A stretch of DNA of 64,000 nucleotides from Arctopsyche grandis (GCF_051622035.1 NC_135355.1:37429986-37493985), one strand, 5' to 3'; counted from the stretch's first letter, positions 23,097 through 34,919 are shown. Numbers and translations: made by a program. The notes: generated from the sequence alone by a model not told the origin.

Positions 23097-24651
23097 GTAT
23101 GTCTTTCACAATGTCTCTCGTCTCCAAAAGTGCCAAGTCTGGCCACCTCACCTCGCCTTTCGGTTTAATTTAACACCCAAATCAAATAACTTTTAACTAC
23201 TTTGTAATTTTCGACTAAAACTTTAGGCGCGTAGAATAATTAGAAAAAGTTTGTTGACCGTCAAGTATTAAGCACTAAATATATACATTATACTATAATA
23301 TATATAACTACCCGGCTTCGCTCGGTATTTGTAATATAAACCGCTTTAACATGCCAATCTAATATTAAACATTTTGTTAAATTTATTTGAATGGTTTTTA
23401 TTTTATTTGAATTGATTTGAATATTCATTTGTTTATTTAATAAATTTGACGTCACTGATTCTACGAACCAACGTTACATACATACATATAAAAATTGTCT
23501 TTCGAAATTACATTAAGACTAGTGTTTTTACCCGGCTTCGCTCGGTATTTGTAATATAAACTGCTTTAACATGCCAATCTAATATTAAACATTTTGTTAA
23601 ATTTATTTGAATGGTTTTTATGTTATTTGAATTTATTTGAATATTCATTTGTTTTCTTATTAAATTTAACGTCACGGATTCTATGAACTAACGATAGTTA
23701 CATACATACATATAAAAATTGTCTTTCGAAATTACATTAAGACTAGTGTTTTTACCCGGCTTCGCTCGGTATTTGTAATATAAACTGCTTAAACATGGTC
23801 AATCTAATAGTAGACATTTTGTTAAATTTATTTGAATGGTTTTTATTTTATTTGAATTGATTTGAATATTCATTTGTTTATTTAATAAATTTGACGTCAC
23901 TGATTCTACGAACCAACGATGGTTACATACATACATATAAAAATTGTCTTTCGAAATTACATTAAGACTAGTGTTTTTACCCGGCTTCGCTCGGTATTTG
24001 TAATATAAACTGCTTAAACATGGTCAATCTAATAGTAGACATTTTGTTAAATTTATTTGAATGGTTTTTATTTTATTTGAATTGATTTGAATATTCATTT
24101 GTTTATTTAATAAATTTCCCGTCACTGATTCTACGAACCAACGTTACATACATATGTACATACATACATACATATAAAAATTGTCTTTCGAAATTACATT
24201 AAGACTAGTGTTTTTACCCGGCTTCGCTCGGTATTTGTAATATAAACCGCTTAAACATGGCCAATCTAATAGTAAACATTTTATTAATTTTATTTGAATA
24301 GTATTTATTTTATTTAAATATTCATTTGTTTTTTAATTAAATTTAGCGTCGCGGATTCTATGAACTAACGATAGTTACATACATACAAAGTCTCTTTCGA
24401 AATTATAAATCTATTAAGACTAGTGTTTTTACCCGGCTTCGCTCGGTATTTGTAATATAAACTGCTTAAACATGGCCAATCTAATGGTAAACATTTAATT
24501 TAATTTATTTGAATAGTTTTATTTTATTTAAATTTATTTGAATATTTATTTGTTTTTTATTAAATTGAACGTCACGGATTCTAAGAACCAACGATAGTTA
24601 CATACATATATACAAAGTCTCTTTCGAAATTATATATCTACTAGTTGTTTT

Positions 24652-25051
24652 GGGTTTGGTGCATCCGCTCTAAAATCGCCAGATAAGCGAACGACGGATT
24701 AACAGAACGGCAGCTTTAAACGTAATTCTCGTCTTCTCGAATGATAGATTGCACATCAGATGACGAGTAACCTTTCGATGTGCACAGATGCAATTATTAA
24801 AATTGATTTGGATCTTTCTGGCGAGTTCGGAATAAGATTCGGAACTTATCGAATCTTGCCTTATTAAACTCGCCTGAAAGATCCAATTCAATTTTAATCA
24901 TTTTAATAATTACATCTGTGCACATCGAAAGGTTACCCGTCATCTGATGTGCAATCTATCATTCGAGAAGACGAGAATTGCATTTAAAGCAGCCGTCCGT
25001 TAATCTGTCGTTCAATTTGTCTGGCGATTTTAGAGCGGATGCACCGCATCC
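24652..25051. mobile_element. 400-bp foldback element, 9-bp TSD (Mutator-like MITE)
   Basis: AGTTGTTTT lies at 24643-24651 and 25052-25060. Between them is an almost complete palindrome: the left arm ggtgcatccgctctaaaatc continues for ~180 bp and is matched by the right arm to 25045, around a ~45-bp centre. G-rich ends with a 9-bp duplication fit Mutator-like elements, but no transposase is present. ORFs on its two strands mirror each other. Confidence 0.75.
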
Positions 25052-25077
25052 AGTTGTTTTACCCGGCTTCGTTCAGT

Positions 25078-25079
25078 AT

Positions 25080-25122
<43 letters not shown>

Positions 25123-25125
25123 TAT
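25078..25125. repeat. (TTTA)n microsatellite
   Basis: About twelve TTTA repeats expanded inside the seventh Helitron-like unit. Confidence 0.95.
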
Positions 25126-25528
25126 ATATTTAGCTATCAAGCTAATTTAAAAAATACATCTTAATTATTATACTTAACTCTAAAATTTATAATTAACTTA
25201 TATGTACTTATTTGTAATATAAACATGTGTTTATTTATTAAACATTAAACATATTCATTTGTTTTTTTATTAAATGTATTTGAACGGGAGCGCCCTTCTC
25301 ACTCGGCGCCCCCCGTCCCCATGTCGTCATGGAAATTTTGACTTGTTTTCGAAGTTCCCAACCATTTTCGAACCAACAATACTTACTTACATACAAAGTC
25401 TCTTTCGAAATTATAAATCTATTAAGATTAAGACTAGTGTTTTTACCGGCTTTGCTCGATATTTGTAATATAAACCGCTTAAACATGACTAATCTAATAC
25501 AAAGTCTGTTTCGAAATTATATATTAGA

Positions 25529-27143
25529 TTATACTTTATTTATGCAACGGATTTAAAAGTCATACAAGTTTTTTCTTGTAAGCAGACATCATTCAGCAAG
25601 AAATTAAAATTAAATTATATACTGAATAAAAATCACTCATTATTTTAAACAATTCGTCTATAGTCAGTATATTATGTTTTTCAGGCCAGAAAGTTGATCG
25701 CTTGATAAGATTTCGGTTCAGTGCAGGGTTTTAAAGTTCGCAATAAATTCAATCCAGTTAATTTTTTTCTATTACATACATATGTATGTACATTTAAGCC
25801 GTTATATTTGAAGTCCACTTTTCTTCATTTCAAGAAATATTTCGCAAAATATTTAATATAATGTTTTGCGGTTTACAATATTTAAAAATACTGTAATTAA
25901 TTTATTGTGCCTTTCCGAGATTCTGCACACATCGAATTAAAAGTAGAAAATATAATGGTTTGATAACAGTTCTGATAGAACATACAATTACATACATGTG
26001 CGCTCCAAGGAGGCGATATGTATCATGTTAAATATTATTGATATTATTATTTATTTAATTTTCTGTATTATTTCCTGTATACATATCTATTTGTAAGAAA
26101 GTTAGAGATTGCACCATCCTCTCTATCGTCTTGAAATAAGTAAATTATTATAATCTATGTAATATTTTCGTCCAATTAAACGCAAGCTGAACTATTTTTG
26201 ACCATTTTTATTGTTTTGATTGAAGTTCTTTAAGCAAAATATGTATATAGATAAATAGATATATATATGTAAATGTAACTACACTATAAGCATATTCTTC
26301 CCCACTATATATAAAATATAAATGGTTAGTAACTTTTACGAAAATTTGGTGCTAATAGTGTACTTCATATACATTAACATATGTATAGTACGATTTGCGA
26401 AGAAAATTTTATATTCCATTCCCTTTTCACTCCTCCAGCGCTAGATCAGAACGTCCATTTTTGGAATTTTTATAGACACGGTCGTTAAAAAGAGATCTTG
26501 ACAATGTTTTTTTCATTATTCTTCCCATTTTTGATCATTTTTTTATAGAACCAATCTTTCTGTATCCTTCTAATATAGCTTGGAGCGAACATCGCGATTA
26601 TTTTTGTTGTTTGAATTATTTTCAATCCCGATTCTTGAAAATGTGTTGAAATTATCTGAGCCCTGTTCTCTTCACTCGATATTCATGTTTTTGGCTTTAT
26701 TAAATAAAGGAAAATGCATTTCATTTAAAAGAAAAATGGAAACGACAACAATAATGCGACGAAAGCACTACTCTCGAAACACGGATTTGTGTAAAATGGG
26801 CAATTTTGTATTATATTTTAATTATACGCAAACCAAGGAAGAGAAAGTTGTGTTAAACAATTGAGGAATTCTTAGAAAGATGCGATGCAGGTAGTGGATG
26901 TTTCAAACAGTGGCCTAATACATTTGTCCGCGGCTGTATACACAATTGAAAGCATGCTTAAGTGCTTGCCTAAATGTTTAAATGGGGTTTGATTTGTAAT
27001 TAAATTCTATCGGAACATAATTCTCATTGCTCTTTCAAAAATTTTCATTTTTTGTGAACGTTACATAGTTTAGACGTATAAAGTTGCACTGAATAATAAG
27101 ACCCTGTTTGCATATCCTCATTATAATATTTTTTTGATTTTTA
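25529..27143. other. AT-rich stretch, no gene recognised
   Basis: Probably intronic or intergenic. The 94-codon frame at 26580-26864 starts at TTG and has no family motif. A cta.tacatttg.cc.cg.ctgtata motif near 26915 recurs near 54405. Confidence 0.4.
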
Positions 27144-27225
27144 AAGGTTGTGTATCTGCGAATTATTGGCTATTTGCAGGTAATGTATCTGCGAATTATT
27201 GGGTATTTACAGGTACTATTATCTT
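27144..27225. mobile_element. Left-end fragment of the GCGCATGCG MITE
   Basis: It contains ggttgtgtatctgcgaatta and then ttggctatttgcaggtaatg, followed by a second copy of the block, matching 5149-5210 and 33298-33360. The rest of the element is missing. Confidence 0.65.
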
Positions 27226-28494
27226 TTGATAGTCAGGCAATAGTCAAGCATTCAGTTACCGATAATATAATTTAGTGATCATTTATTTACTTACCGAATC
27301 AAACGAAATAACTGATTATTGTTCACTATAAAAATTTATTGCTTAGTAATATCATAATATATGTATATGCACTTCATAATTTGGCCATATGTATGTTCAT
27401 ATGTAAATTAATTTTTGATAACATTCGTTGATTTACGTATGAATAATTAATTTTAATCTTTCTCCAAGCTGTGGTTTTGTATCTAAGGATATGGATGTAT
27501 TAATTAGTTGAAATTATAGATACTAATGAATCTTTAGTCTGTTTAAGTGTCATTTTATAATTTATAATGACTGAAGTGGTAATTTCAGTTGATTGATTTA
27601 CTGATTCGTTGTTCTGTTGAACGTAGGTGAAATTTTGCGATTTTATTTTTGTTCCTGTGAAACATAAAGCTTAGACAATTCGGGTTTGATTTATGTTTTC
27701 GCTGAACATAGTTATACTATTTATTCAAACTCGGCATTTTTTACCGTATTTTCCCACGGGAGGAAAGCGATTTCACAACTTTCTCAATAAATTGTCTACG
27801 AATAGGTCTGTCGAATATGCGCATGAAAGAATTACAAACGTATATATGTATGTAGTAACATTTATGATTTTTTAAACGTATTTCCGGAAGTAATTTCTTA
27901 TGGCAAAAATAGAATTCTTAGAAGTGATTCATATTTTGAAAGGTTTTCATTCAGTTTCAGCACCAAAACTTGAATGAAGCTCGGCTGTCAAGAAAGCCTT
28001 GTTTTCCACGAAATTTTCCAGTACGACGAGCAAATTTTCCTAATTCTGATGTTTCAAGTTTTCTTCATTAACAATAATTTTATTTGATTATTTTTTATCT
28101 TGGTAGTATTCTTGAAACATTTTATGGAATAATTATATTTTGGGGAAAAAAAATATCGTCAAAATTTTTCCGTATTTTCTAAGAACATAAAATTTTCATA
28201 TATGTACATACATACGTATGGTGCAATCCTCAAATAGATTTTACGAGTAAGCTGATTTAAAAATACTTTTTATTTTCTTAAGCTCCTTAATCCGTCGTCT
28301 TCCGTATTGTATAATAATAAAAAATACGCGAGCGAAATGAATTTTGGACAAAAAATATTTTTCGTATACTTTTAAAATGTATGAATTAAATATTTTTAAA
28401 TAGCTTTTTACTTATCGTTGGGGCTTTTTTGTTAATAATTAATTTATTTATTTCTACCATTTTTATTTTTACATCTATTATATCTAGTATAGTT
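27226..28494. other. AT-rich stretch, no gene recognised
   Basis: No motif-bearing ORF on either strand. Only short AT-rich simple sequence seen. Confidence 0.4.
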
Positions 28495-28539
28495 GATATA
28501 AAATGTAGGTAGTAATACTTAATACCTACATTTTATATC
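28495..28539. repeat. Perfect 17-bp inverted repeat
   Basis: gatataaaatgtaggta and tacctacattttatatc are exact complements separated by 11 bases. Confidence 0.85.
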
Positions 28540-28574
28540 AGCAAATCCGAATTTGTGAGAGACATGAAAGGTTT

Positions 28575-28650
28575 TTGCCAATTTGGTGAAACAATTTTAA
28601 TGAAATCAGATAAATTGGCAAACCCGGAGTCACATATATCCAAGGTTTCG
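28575..28650 (-). mobile_element. tRNA-derived SINE fragment (body only)
   Basis: On the minus strand, gtgactccgggtttgccaat, then ttatctgattt, match the family body. Confidence 0.55.
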
Positions 28651-29398
28651 CCATAAACATTGGGCCAGGGAATAAACCCATGACCACTTAGTTGTAAGCA
28701 TTACATTAATGAAAAGAGAATTTAAACTGGTTTGTTATTTTGTTTATTGTAATTAAATATAGAATATCTTGATTTTATAAATGACAAAATGGCGAAATTA
28801 CGATTACGATATAAAAAAGGACTTATAGCCAAAAGCAAACTGAAGTTAATACGAGATATAAACAGTTGATGAAAAATCAGTTTTTCTTCTCAGATTACCA
28901 TCGGAAAATACGTCTTACAAACAAAACATACATAAAAACCCACGTAAAACAATAAAAGGATAGTAATTACACTAAATAACGAACCAACTAATCCCCGTCT
29001 AATCTGCAAAGTCAACCGCAAAATAAACTAATCAACGAGAAACCAATTAATTAGATAACACAATATGAAAATACATTCACGCTAGTTAATTATGTATGTA
29101 TTTCGATGATAAAAAGAGCCTGGAAAAATCATTGTCGGTCCTTCTGCGATCTTATTTATTTCATCCGGTCGTTTTTCATTCCGTCGAGGTGTCTTCGTGG
29201 TGAATTGGCGTTCCAGACTAGCAACCCAATTACCGCTAAGACCCTCCCCTAAATTTTAAAAAAGCCTACAGCATCCCTTCATAGGCGAGAATAATTTTAA
29301 TACGCGGGACACGTCTGAGTTTCGGCCGTATCTTTAAAGGGCGTGCACCGTTTTTTGAAAAAAGGAATCTTTGCGGATTATCCTCTTTGTTTGTCACA
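28651..29398. other. Non-repetitive stretch with a GC-richer island
   Basis: Nothing coding. The segment 29120-29360 is more balanced in composition than its surroundings and carries no long ORF. It is a candidate conserved non-coding element only by composition. Confidence 0.35.
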
Positions 29399-29464
29399 AT
29401 CTTAATCAAGGGTTCCTAACCAGTGGTACACGGACCCCTGGAAAGATTATAAGAGGTCCATGAT

Positions 29465-29600
29465 TAGCCAGCAGTATGGCTCGTTGGTTGCATTTATGTT
29501 AAGAACCGAGAGGTTACCGGGTTCGATCCCATGCTAAACTTTAATGCTGATGGTCAGACTTGGATACTTGTGACTCCAAGTCGATCGTTTTATTATATTA
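29465..29600 (+). mobile_element. tRNA-derived SINE copy (head and start of body)
   Basis: The head has an A-box-like tggctcgttggttgc and the B box gggttcgatccc (29518-29529), followed by gctgatggtcagacttgga and gtgactccaagtcgatcgtt. The body stops early. Confidence 0.7.
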
Positions 29601-30299
29601 AAACACTTACTATTGTTTTATTATTGTTATATGTTTTATTTTATTTTTTTAATTATTTTGCTGAAATATGGAATTATAATAGTAATAATTGTTTTTTGTT
29701 TATTATTATAATTGTAATCTACGTTATATTTAATATTATTTTTTAACGCTACCATTAGTACTACTGTTATCAATGTTATTATTACTTATTTTTTTTGTTG
29801 TTCTTATTTTTCAATATTTCATTTTTTTTTACAAACCACTTCTTACTTCAGAAACGATTTCTTATCCGATCGTTTTCAAACATTGCCATTTTGCTCGATT
29901 TGGTCATCAATATAACTGGAAATAACGTCCGCCATTAAGATGGTGAAAAGTAATCGTAATAGACACGTTTGAAAATACTCCGTCATATTTCATCTTGATG
30001 TCTATCGTCCGAATTAATCGTTCAGACTGTTCGTCCAGTTTGTTCATTTTATTTCTCATCTAGATGTGAAAATTTTATAAATGGCTTATCTTTTAAATAA
30101 TTACATTTTATTAGTATTTTTTTTATTTTATTAAACTGTAAATTTTCCAAAAAAAAAAAAAGTCTATCATGACCAGAGCGTTGGCTGGGTGCTCTTCAAA
30201 TAATAGTCCACAACAATCGCAAAGTGAAACTAATATAAAATTTGTTATTAAAATAGACTGCTTAATTTATATACAAAGCAATTTATATAATATAAGATA

Positions 30300-30880
30300 G
30301 TGGATTGAGATGTGTTAGAAAAAGTGAAAAGATTCAAATACCTAGGTACCTGGCTGAATGAAGAGATGGACCCAGATGAAGATCTAAGAATCCGCATCAA
30401 GATGTCTAGAACAGCATTAATCAAAATGAAGGCATCGCTTACAAACAAGCATCTCAATATTCGTACGCGTTTAAGATTCGCGAAGAGCTACGTCTGGACA
30501 GTGTTACTACATGGATGTGGAACGTGGACCAGAGTCCACGCTCTAGAAAGACCAGGATGATCAGCCGCATCGAAGTTTTTGAGATGTGGGTCTACAAACG
30601 TATGCTGAAGATCCCGTGGACCAAAGAAATATCAAATGAAGCTGTCCTCGGCATGATAGGGACAGGCAGAGAACTTATTTCTGTCATCAAGCGGAGAAAA
30701 TTGGAGTACCTCGGACACATGATACAGGGTCCAAAACACGAATTTCTCCGTTTGATAACCATGGGGAAAATAGAAGGTAAAAAATGGATGGCAGGAAAAA
30801 GTTGTCTTGGCTTCAAAACATGCACATGTGGACAGATATGAGCGCCGAAGAGATGTTCCGAGCCAAGAATTGAATAACTG
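30300..30880 (+). pseudogene. LINE reverse-transcriptase C-terminal fragment, copy 2
   Basis: Same family as 15973-16563: VKRFKYLGTWLNEEMDPDED, SYVWTVLLHGCGTWT, EVFEMWVYKRMLKIPWTKE, RKLEYLGHMIQG. It differs by a ~15-nt insertion near 30525 that breaks the frame, a further frameshift near 30790 and an earlier 3' end (about 30870). It lies inside the hAT element at 29407-31121. Confidence 0.82.
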
Positions 30881-31129
30881 TTCGAGAAATCGAACGCCTA
30901 CCTCTGATCATGACATGCGTGCTAGCTTGTCAAATTTTATATGTTTTTTACTTTAATGTTTTTATTCAAGATAAACAGTTTTCAAATTGACATGTCTTAA
31001 TATAGATGGTTTCCTTTGTAATTTTATTTTTCGCATTTAAAACGTTATTCTGAGAAGGGGTCCATGGTTTGTATCTGACTGACAAAGGGGTCCGTGGAAC
31101 AAAAAAGGTTAAGAATCCCCGATCTAAAT

Positions 31130-31754
31130 CATGACGCAACATTCTGTCCCATCCCTTGCAGTATGATAAATAAATGGGAGACTGCGAAGAGGTCTTTCCC
31201 AGAGGTCATTATACGGATTGGTCGATAGGATGTCCTTTGTGTGTAGTGCGAGAAAAAAGCTCTCGCTCTTTTGTCCTGCGCTCACGTATTCAATCACGAC
31301 GAGTGAATCTTTTCCGAAATGTTTGCTACCTACATGCTGCTCTGTAATTGGATTCTGAAGCTAATCTAATAAACTCGTCAAAACCAAAAACAATATTTTA
31401 GCGAGATTTATGGAACAATAAATAGACGTCAGCTTCCGCACATCCGTTTGAATGTAATTTAATATTTTTGTCCAAAAATTACTTTATTTTATATATTTAT
31501 ATACATATGTAATTGTAATGTGTATTATAATATAATATAATATAAGATCTCTATTAAACTACTAGTGTTATGTCCGTTGATTTCAACGGGTGGTTTTGAA
31601 AAGGAATTGAAACACGAATAAAAATAATGTTATATGTAGTATAATGTATAATGTAAGGTCATTGATAGGCGCACGCGCACGTAATATTAATCGTAATAAA
31701 AGTGGCATATTATACACTTAGCAATCCAACCCGTTCGAAATGACAAATTAATGT
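31130..31754. other. Unassigned AT-rich DNA
   Basis: No ORF with motifs. The segment 31140-31380 is more balanced in composition. A tgtccgttgatttcaacggg mini-hairpin occurs near 31570. Confidence 0.35.
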
Positions 31755-31880
31755 GTGTATGTGTGTGTGTGTGCCCTGGGGGCTTCGCCCCCCGCGCCTC
31801 CCAACACCTCTGGCGCACCCCAACGCCTCTGGCGCCCAGGGGGCTTAGGTGCAAAAACAAAGGTTCAGCGAACCTTTTAC
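31755..31880. repeat. GC-rich hairpin cluster after a (GT)n tract
   Basis: gggggcttcgccccc at 31778-31792 is a 6-bp stem with a TTC loop. Ctggcgc is repeated twice downstream, and ggcgcccaggggg at 31831 pairs back to ccctgggggc at 31774. The palindrome aaaggttc-AGC-gaaccttt lies at 31859-31877. The pattern resembles the ends of rolling-circle or other repeat elements, but I could not name it. Confidence 0.55.
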
Positions 31881-32110
31881 AAAGCACGGCGAGCAATTTA
31901 CAATGAACGGCACGCTTTGGGTCCGCTCAATAGTTATAATATATCATATTGTAGCATGGACGTGTGGAGAAGTTTCCGAGATCGGAGTGAAAGATGCAGT
32001 CAGTAGTGGATAGTTTATTGTTCCGTCGGCCTGCCAGCCCTGAATGAAGCACGGACCAAATCCGCCGAATATGTATTTATACCCATCGGGTTCTCTCAAC
32101 ACAGAGAGAT

Positions 32111-32370
32111 CATTGGTCAATGGGTCGCGAGACCTTATTGGCTGTTATATACAGCTTGTTCATACGCCGCTTGTTCATATACAGCTTGTTCATACGTCAC
32201 AAATATCTGTCTGTCATACGTCACAAAGTCTGACCAGCAGCATTGGTCGATGGGTCGCGAAATCTTATTGGCTGCTATATACAGCTCGTTCATACGCCGC
32301 TTGTTCATATACAGCTTGTTCATACGTAACAAATATCTGTCTGCCATACGTCACAAAGTTCGACCAGCAG
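32111..32370. repeat. 130-bp tandem duplication
   Basis: Two units (32111-32240, 32241-32370) begin cattggtc.atgggtcgcga and end gaccagcag. Each contains two gcttgttcatac-like subrepeats. The minus frame (32135-32347) reads as repeats of the same residues and is not a gene. The upstream segment 31940-32110 may belong to the same element. Confidence 0.75.
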
Positions 32371-32394
32371 CATTTAAGATTATACATGGAATAA

Positions 32395-32490
32395 ATTATT
32401 TTTCAATCAAGGTCAGCTCACGGAATTGAACCCGGCACCTCTCGGTGCTTAGTATCAACGCAACCACCGAGTCACGCTGCTGGCTTTCGT
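32395..32490 (-). mobile_element. tRNA-derived SINE head
   Basis: On the minus strand it shows gtgactcggtggttgcg (A-box region) and gggttcaattcc (B box), then gtgagctgaccttgattg. It matches the head of the SINE at 41363. Confidence 0.65.
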
Positions 32491-32499
32491 GTTTTTACG

Positions 32500-33297
32500 T
32501 ACGAAAAAGTAACATCTATTTAATATTTCAATGATTTTTTCCGCAATTATTCCGCCATTTCTCAAAGTCAAAGCACTTGCGTGCTACAGTTATATAAGAG
32601 TATTTTTCTTTCTAAAATGTTTTTACGTGTCGAAGAGCATCCTGGAAAAGCTTCGATCCATTTTCGCCAATTGCGCATCGTATTTTTCCCGGGATAATTT
32701 GACGTTTTCCCCCGTACCCCTCCCCCTGCCGCTTTCCCACGTCCAGTATTAAGTCCATTATCCGCATTTTTGGACGCAACCTGGTGCAAACTTCGCGTCT
32801 GAAAACGGCAAATTTCATTAAATATTTGGGCGGGCAATGCGTGCTTTTATGGCATGAGGAGAACGGTGGAGGATAGAAATGGAAGAGTGCAAAAGCAACC
32901 TCGTGTAAGCTCCCGTTCATGTATAAATGTATGTATGTGTATGTGCTCTTTCGCATTTATTATGCATGGCTGAGGTACAAGGTGGGCTTTGTGCGGACCT
33001 GCAATGAATTTACGAACCATCACTTATAACCTTTTACATGGAAATTGTTCTAAAGGAACATTTTAAGTATATACTTAATTGGTATTAAAAACTCATATTT
33101 TTTCATCATTTTTTGCCATAATATTAGAGTTCATGCAAATTTATGTGTGAATTTTTGCCTTCAGACACGGCCAAAGCTCATATTCACATAAGAGTGTCAG
33201 CAAAAATTTCGTCAGGTAAAGATATGTACATATATGAATTTATAAATAAGTTTAAAATTTATAAAACAAATGGATTAGCGGTTAGCATATTATGCTT
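32500..33297. other. Non-repetitive stretch, no gene recognised
   Basis: The segment 32620-32900 is GC-richer and contains antisense frames without motifs. No repeats shared with the rest of the window. Possible conserved non-coding DNA by composition only. Confidence 0.35.
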
Positions 33298-33773
33298 GGT
33301 TTTGGCTATTTGCAGGTACCATATCTGCAAATTATTGGCTATTTACAGGTACTATATCTGCGACAGGTGCAAAGCCTTCTGCGCATGCGCGTGAACTGTT
33401 ACTGTCAGCGTGTTTACTGTTAAAATTTTGTTTTAAACCTCTTAAGATTTAGTTCGAACTCGTAAAGTGACGTAGAGTAGAGTGATCATATATTTGCAAC
33501 GTATAATACCTACAAACAAGTACATGCCGCGAACTAAATAAAATGATATACATCTATTATAAGAACGTGCGAAATTTATTTGCCTCATGTACATACATAT
33601 AATGAACGATTGATTAAACAAGTCTAGCATACATTAAATGTAAGAAATTATAATCGGATTATAAGTTCACGCGCATACGCAGAAGGCTTTGCGCCTGTCG
33701 CATATATAGTACCTACAAATAGCCAATAATTCGCAGATATAGTACCTGCAAATAGCCACAACCTATTTTGAGC
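33298..33773. mobile_element. Second full copy of the GCGCATGCG MITE
   Basis: It is colinear with 5149-5617, with the same TIRs (ggctatttgcaggtac..., gcaaatagccacaacc) and the same interior landmarks (gttcgaactcgtaaagtgac, gaacgattgattaaacaag). Small indels only. It abuts a SINE on the right. Confidence 0.75.
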
Positions 33774-34115
33774 GGAGTGGTCACGGTTCGATTCCCACTA
33801 GTGGGTGTTGGCCATATCTTGGTTTGTGACTCCAGGTCGATTATTTCCTTGCAGAGTTTGCCAATTTTTCTTTGATTTTCATTGAAACGGTTCCTGTAAA
33901 TTGGCATTTCCTTTCCAATCTCTCTGGCAAATCTCAAGCTATTCAGCGTTTTGAGGTTCGCCAATTTCTATAATAAAATGCTGCAAAAATGTCTCCATAG
34001 ATGTCACTGTTGTGTGAATTTGCATTGTATAATAAAAATGCTTGTATTAATTGTATTATATACACTTTTTGTATTACTAAATCGCTTTGGAGCGATCTGT
34101 AAAGGCAAGTGTACA
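33774..34115 (+). mobile_element. tRNA-derived SINE copy, nearly complete
   Basis: B-box region ggttcgattccc, body gtgactccaggtcgattatt, then gcagagtttgccaattt and gaaacggttcctg, and 3' segment cgctttggagcgatctgtaa followed by aggcaagtgta. The start of the head is lost at the MITE junction. Confidence 0.75.
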
Positions 34116-34919
34116 AAAATCGAATTCTGTGAAAAAAAAAACGGTTCAATTCGGACGAAGAAATTTTGACAGTAATTTAATTTTATTGATTATTATTTAC
34201 ATATATTAATATCCTTGATTATATATTATATTTATTATATATCTACATCATAATGGTGCTTTTTTTTTTTTTATGAAAGTCTCATAGTTTACTTTCATAT
34301 TTATTGAGACATGTCGAGAAATTTTTTTCAAGGCTAAATTTGTTTTCTCCAATAAATATTTAAAAATTATGACACATATTTTTATCAAATTTATAATTAT
34401 TATATTATCTATTATTATGTTTTGTGTATTGGTTTGAAATCGTTATGAAAAAAATTGTATGAGAATTTTTTATAAAAGTTCATTAATTTTCGCTTTAATC
34501 CTCCTTACTCTTTTTATTGCTCGATAATTGAATTTTTTTAAGAAGGAAAGATTTGGGTCACGGGAAAAGTTGATAAAACTCCATAAAGTAATCCTATATA
34601 TCAAATACGACCCAAATTGAACAGTTTTTGATGAAATAAATTGGTTTATAGTTTAAAGAAGTCCACAATGGTACTGACAGAATAAAAAAAGTTATATAAT
34701 CATAAATGTTATAACTCGAGTATATATAGGTATGTATTTACCTGTGCATTTGCAGAAATATGTTGACAGGTATACCAGGCGTCACCCGGGCTCAAAAAAA
34801 TGTCCTTAGAGTTATATTCTGGTTTATTAAATGCCAATTAAATGCCAAATATAAACATTCAAACATGCTTTCAATCGTACATATGTAAATATATACATAA
34901 GTATATAAACCAAATATTA
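34116..34919. other. AT-rich DNA, nothing recognised
   Basis: Simple-sequence-rich; no motif-bearing ORF. Confidence 0.35.

Larger units (their letters stand above)
23308..25528 (-). mobile_element. Tandem array of eight Helitron-like units
   Basis: On the minus strand each unit starts TCTTAATGTAATTTCG or TCTAATATATAATTTCG and ends with a GAGCGAAGCCGGGT block followed by CTAG, the TC...CTAG signature of Helitrons. Units in + coordinates: 23308-23518, 23519-23742, 23743-23967, 23968-24204, 24205-24419, 24420-24640, 24641-25433 (contains a foldback insertion and a TTTA expansion) and 25434-25528 (95 bp, internally deleted). Neighbouring units abut with no bases between. They encode no protein. 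A solitary copy is at 58900-59120. Confidence 0.8.
29407..31121. mobile_element. hAT element with nested SINE and LINE
   Basis: The left end is CAAGGGTTCCTAACCAGTGG; the right end, read in reverse, is CGGGGATTCTTAACC. Both ends continue into a CACGGACCCCT block. Flanks ATCTTAAT (29399-29406) and ATCTAAAT (31122-31129) match at 7 of 8 positions, as for an aged hAT duplication. No transposase remains. A SINE and a LINE fragment occupy much of the interior. Confidence 0.7.

Noticed and set aside
24670..24891. 73-codon ORF on the minus strand
   Set aside because: It lies in one arm of the palindromic foldback element.
23308..25528. CRISPR-like or satellite interpretation of the tandem repeats
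   Set aside because: The units are ~220 bp, abut without spacers, carry TC...CTAG ends, and occur singly elsewhere, which fits Helitrons in a eukaryotic genome.
26580..26864. 94-codon ORF
   Set aside because: Starts at TTG, has no domain motif and no splice context; chance is the better explanation.
32135..32347. 70-codon minus-strand ORF with repeated YEQA-like residues
   Set aside because: Translation of the 130-bp tandem duplication.
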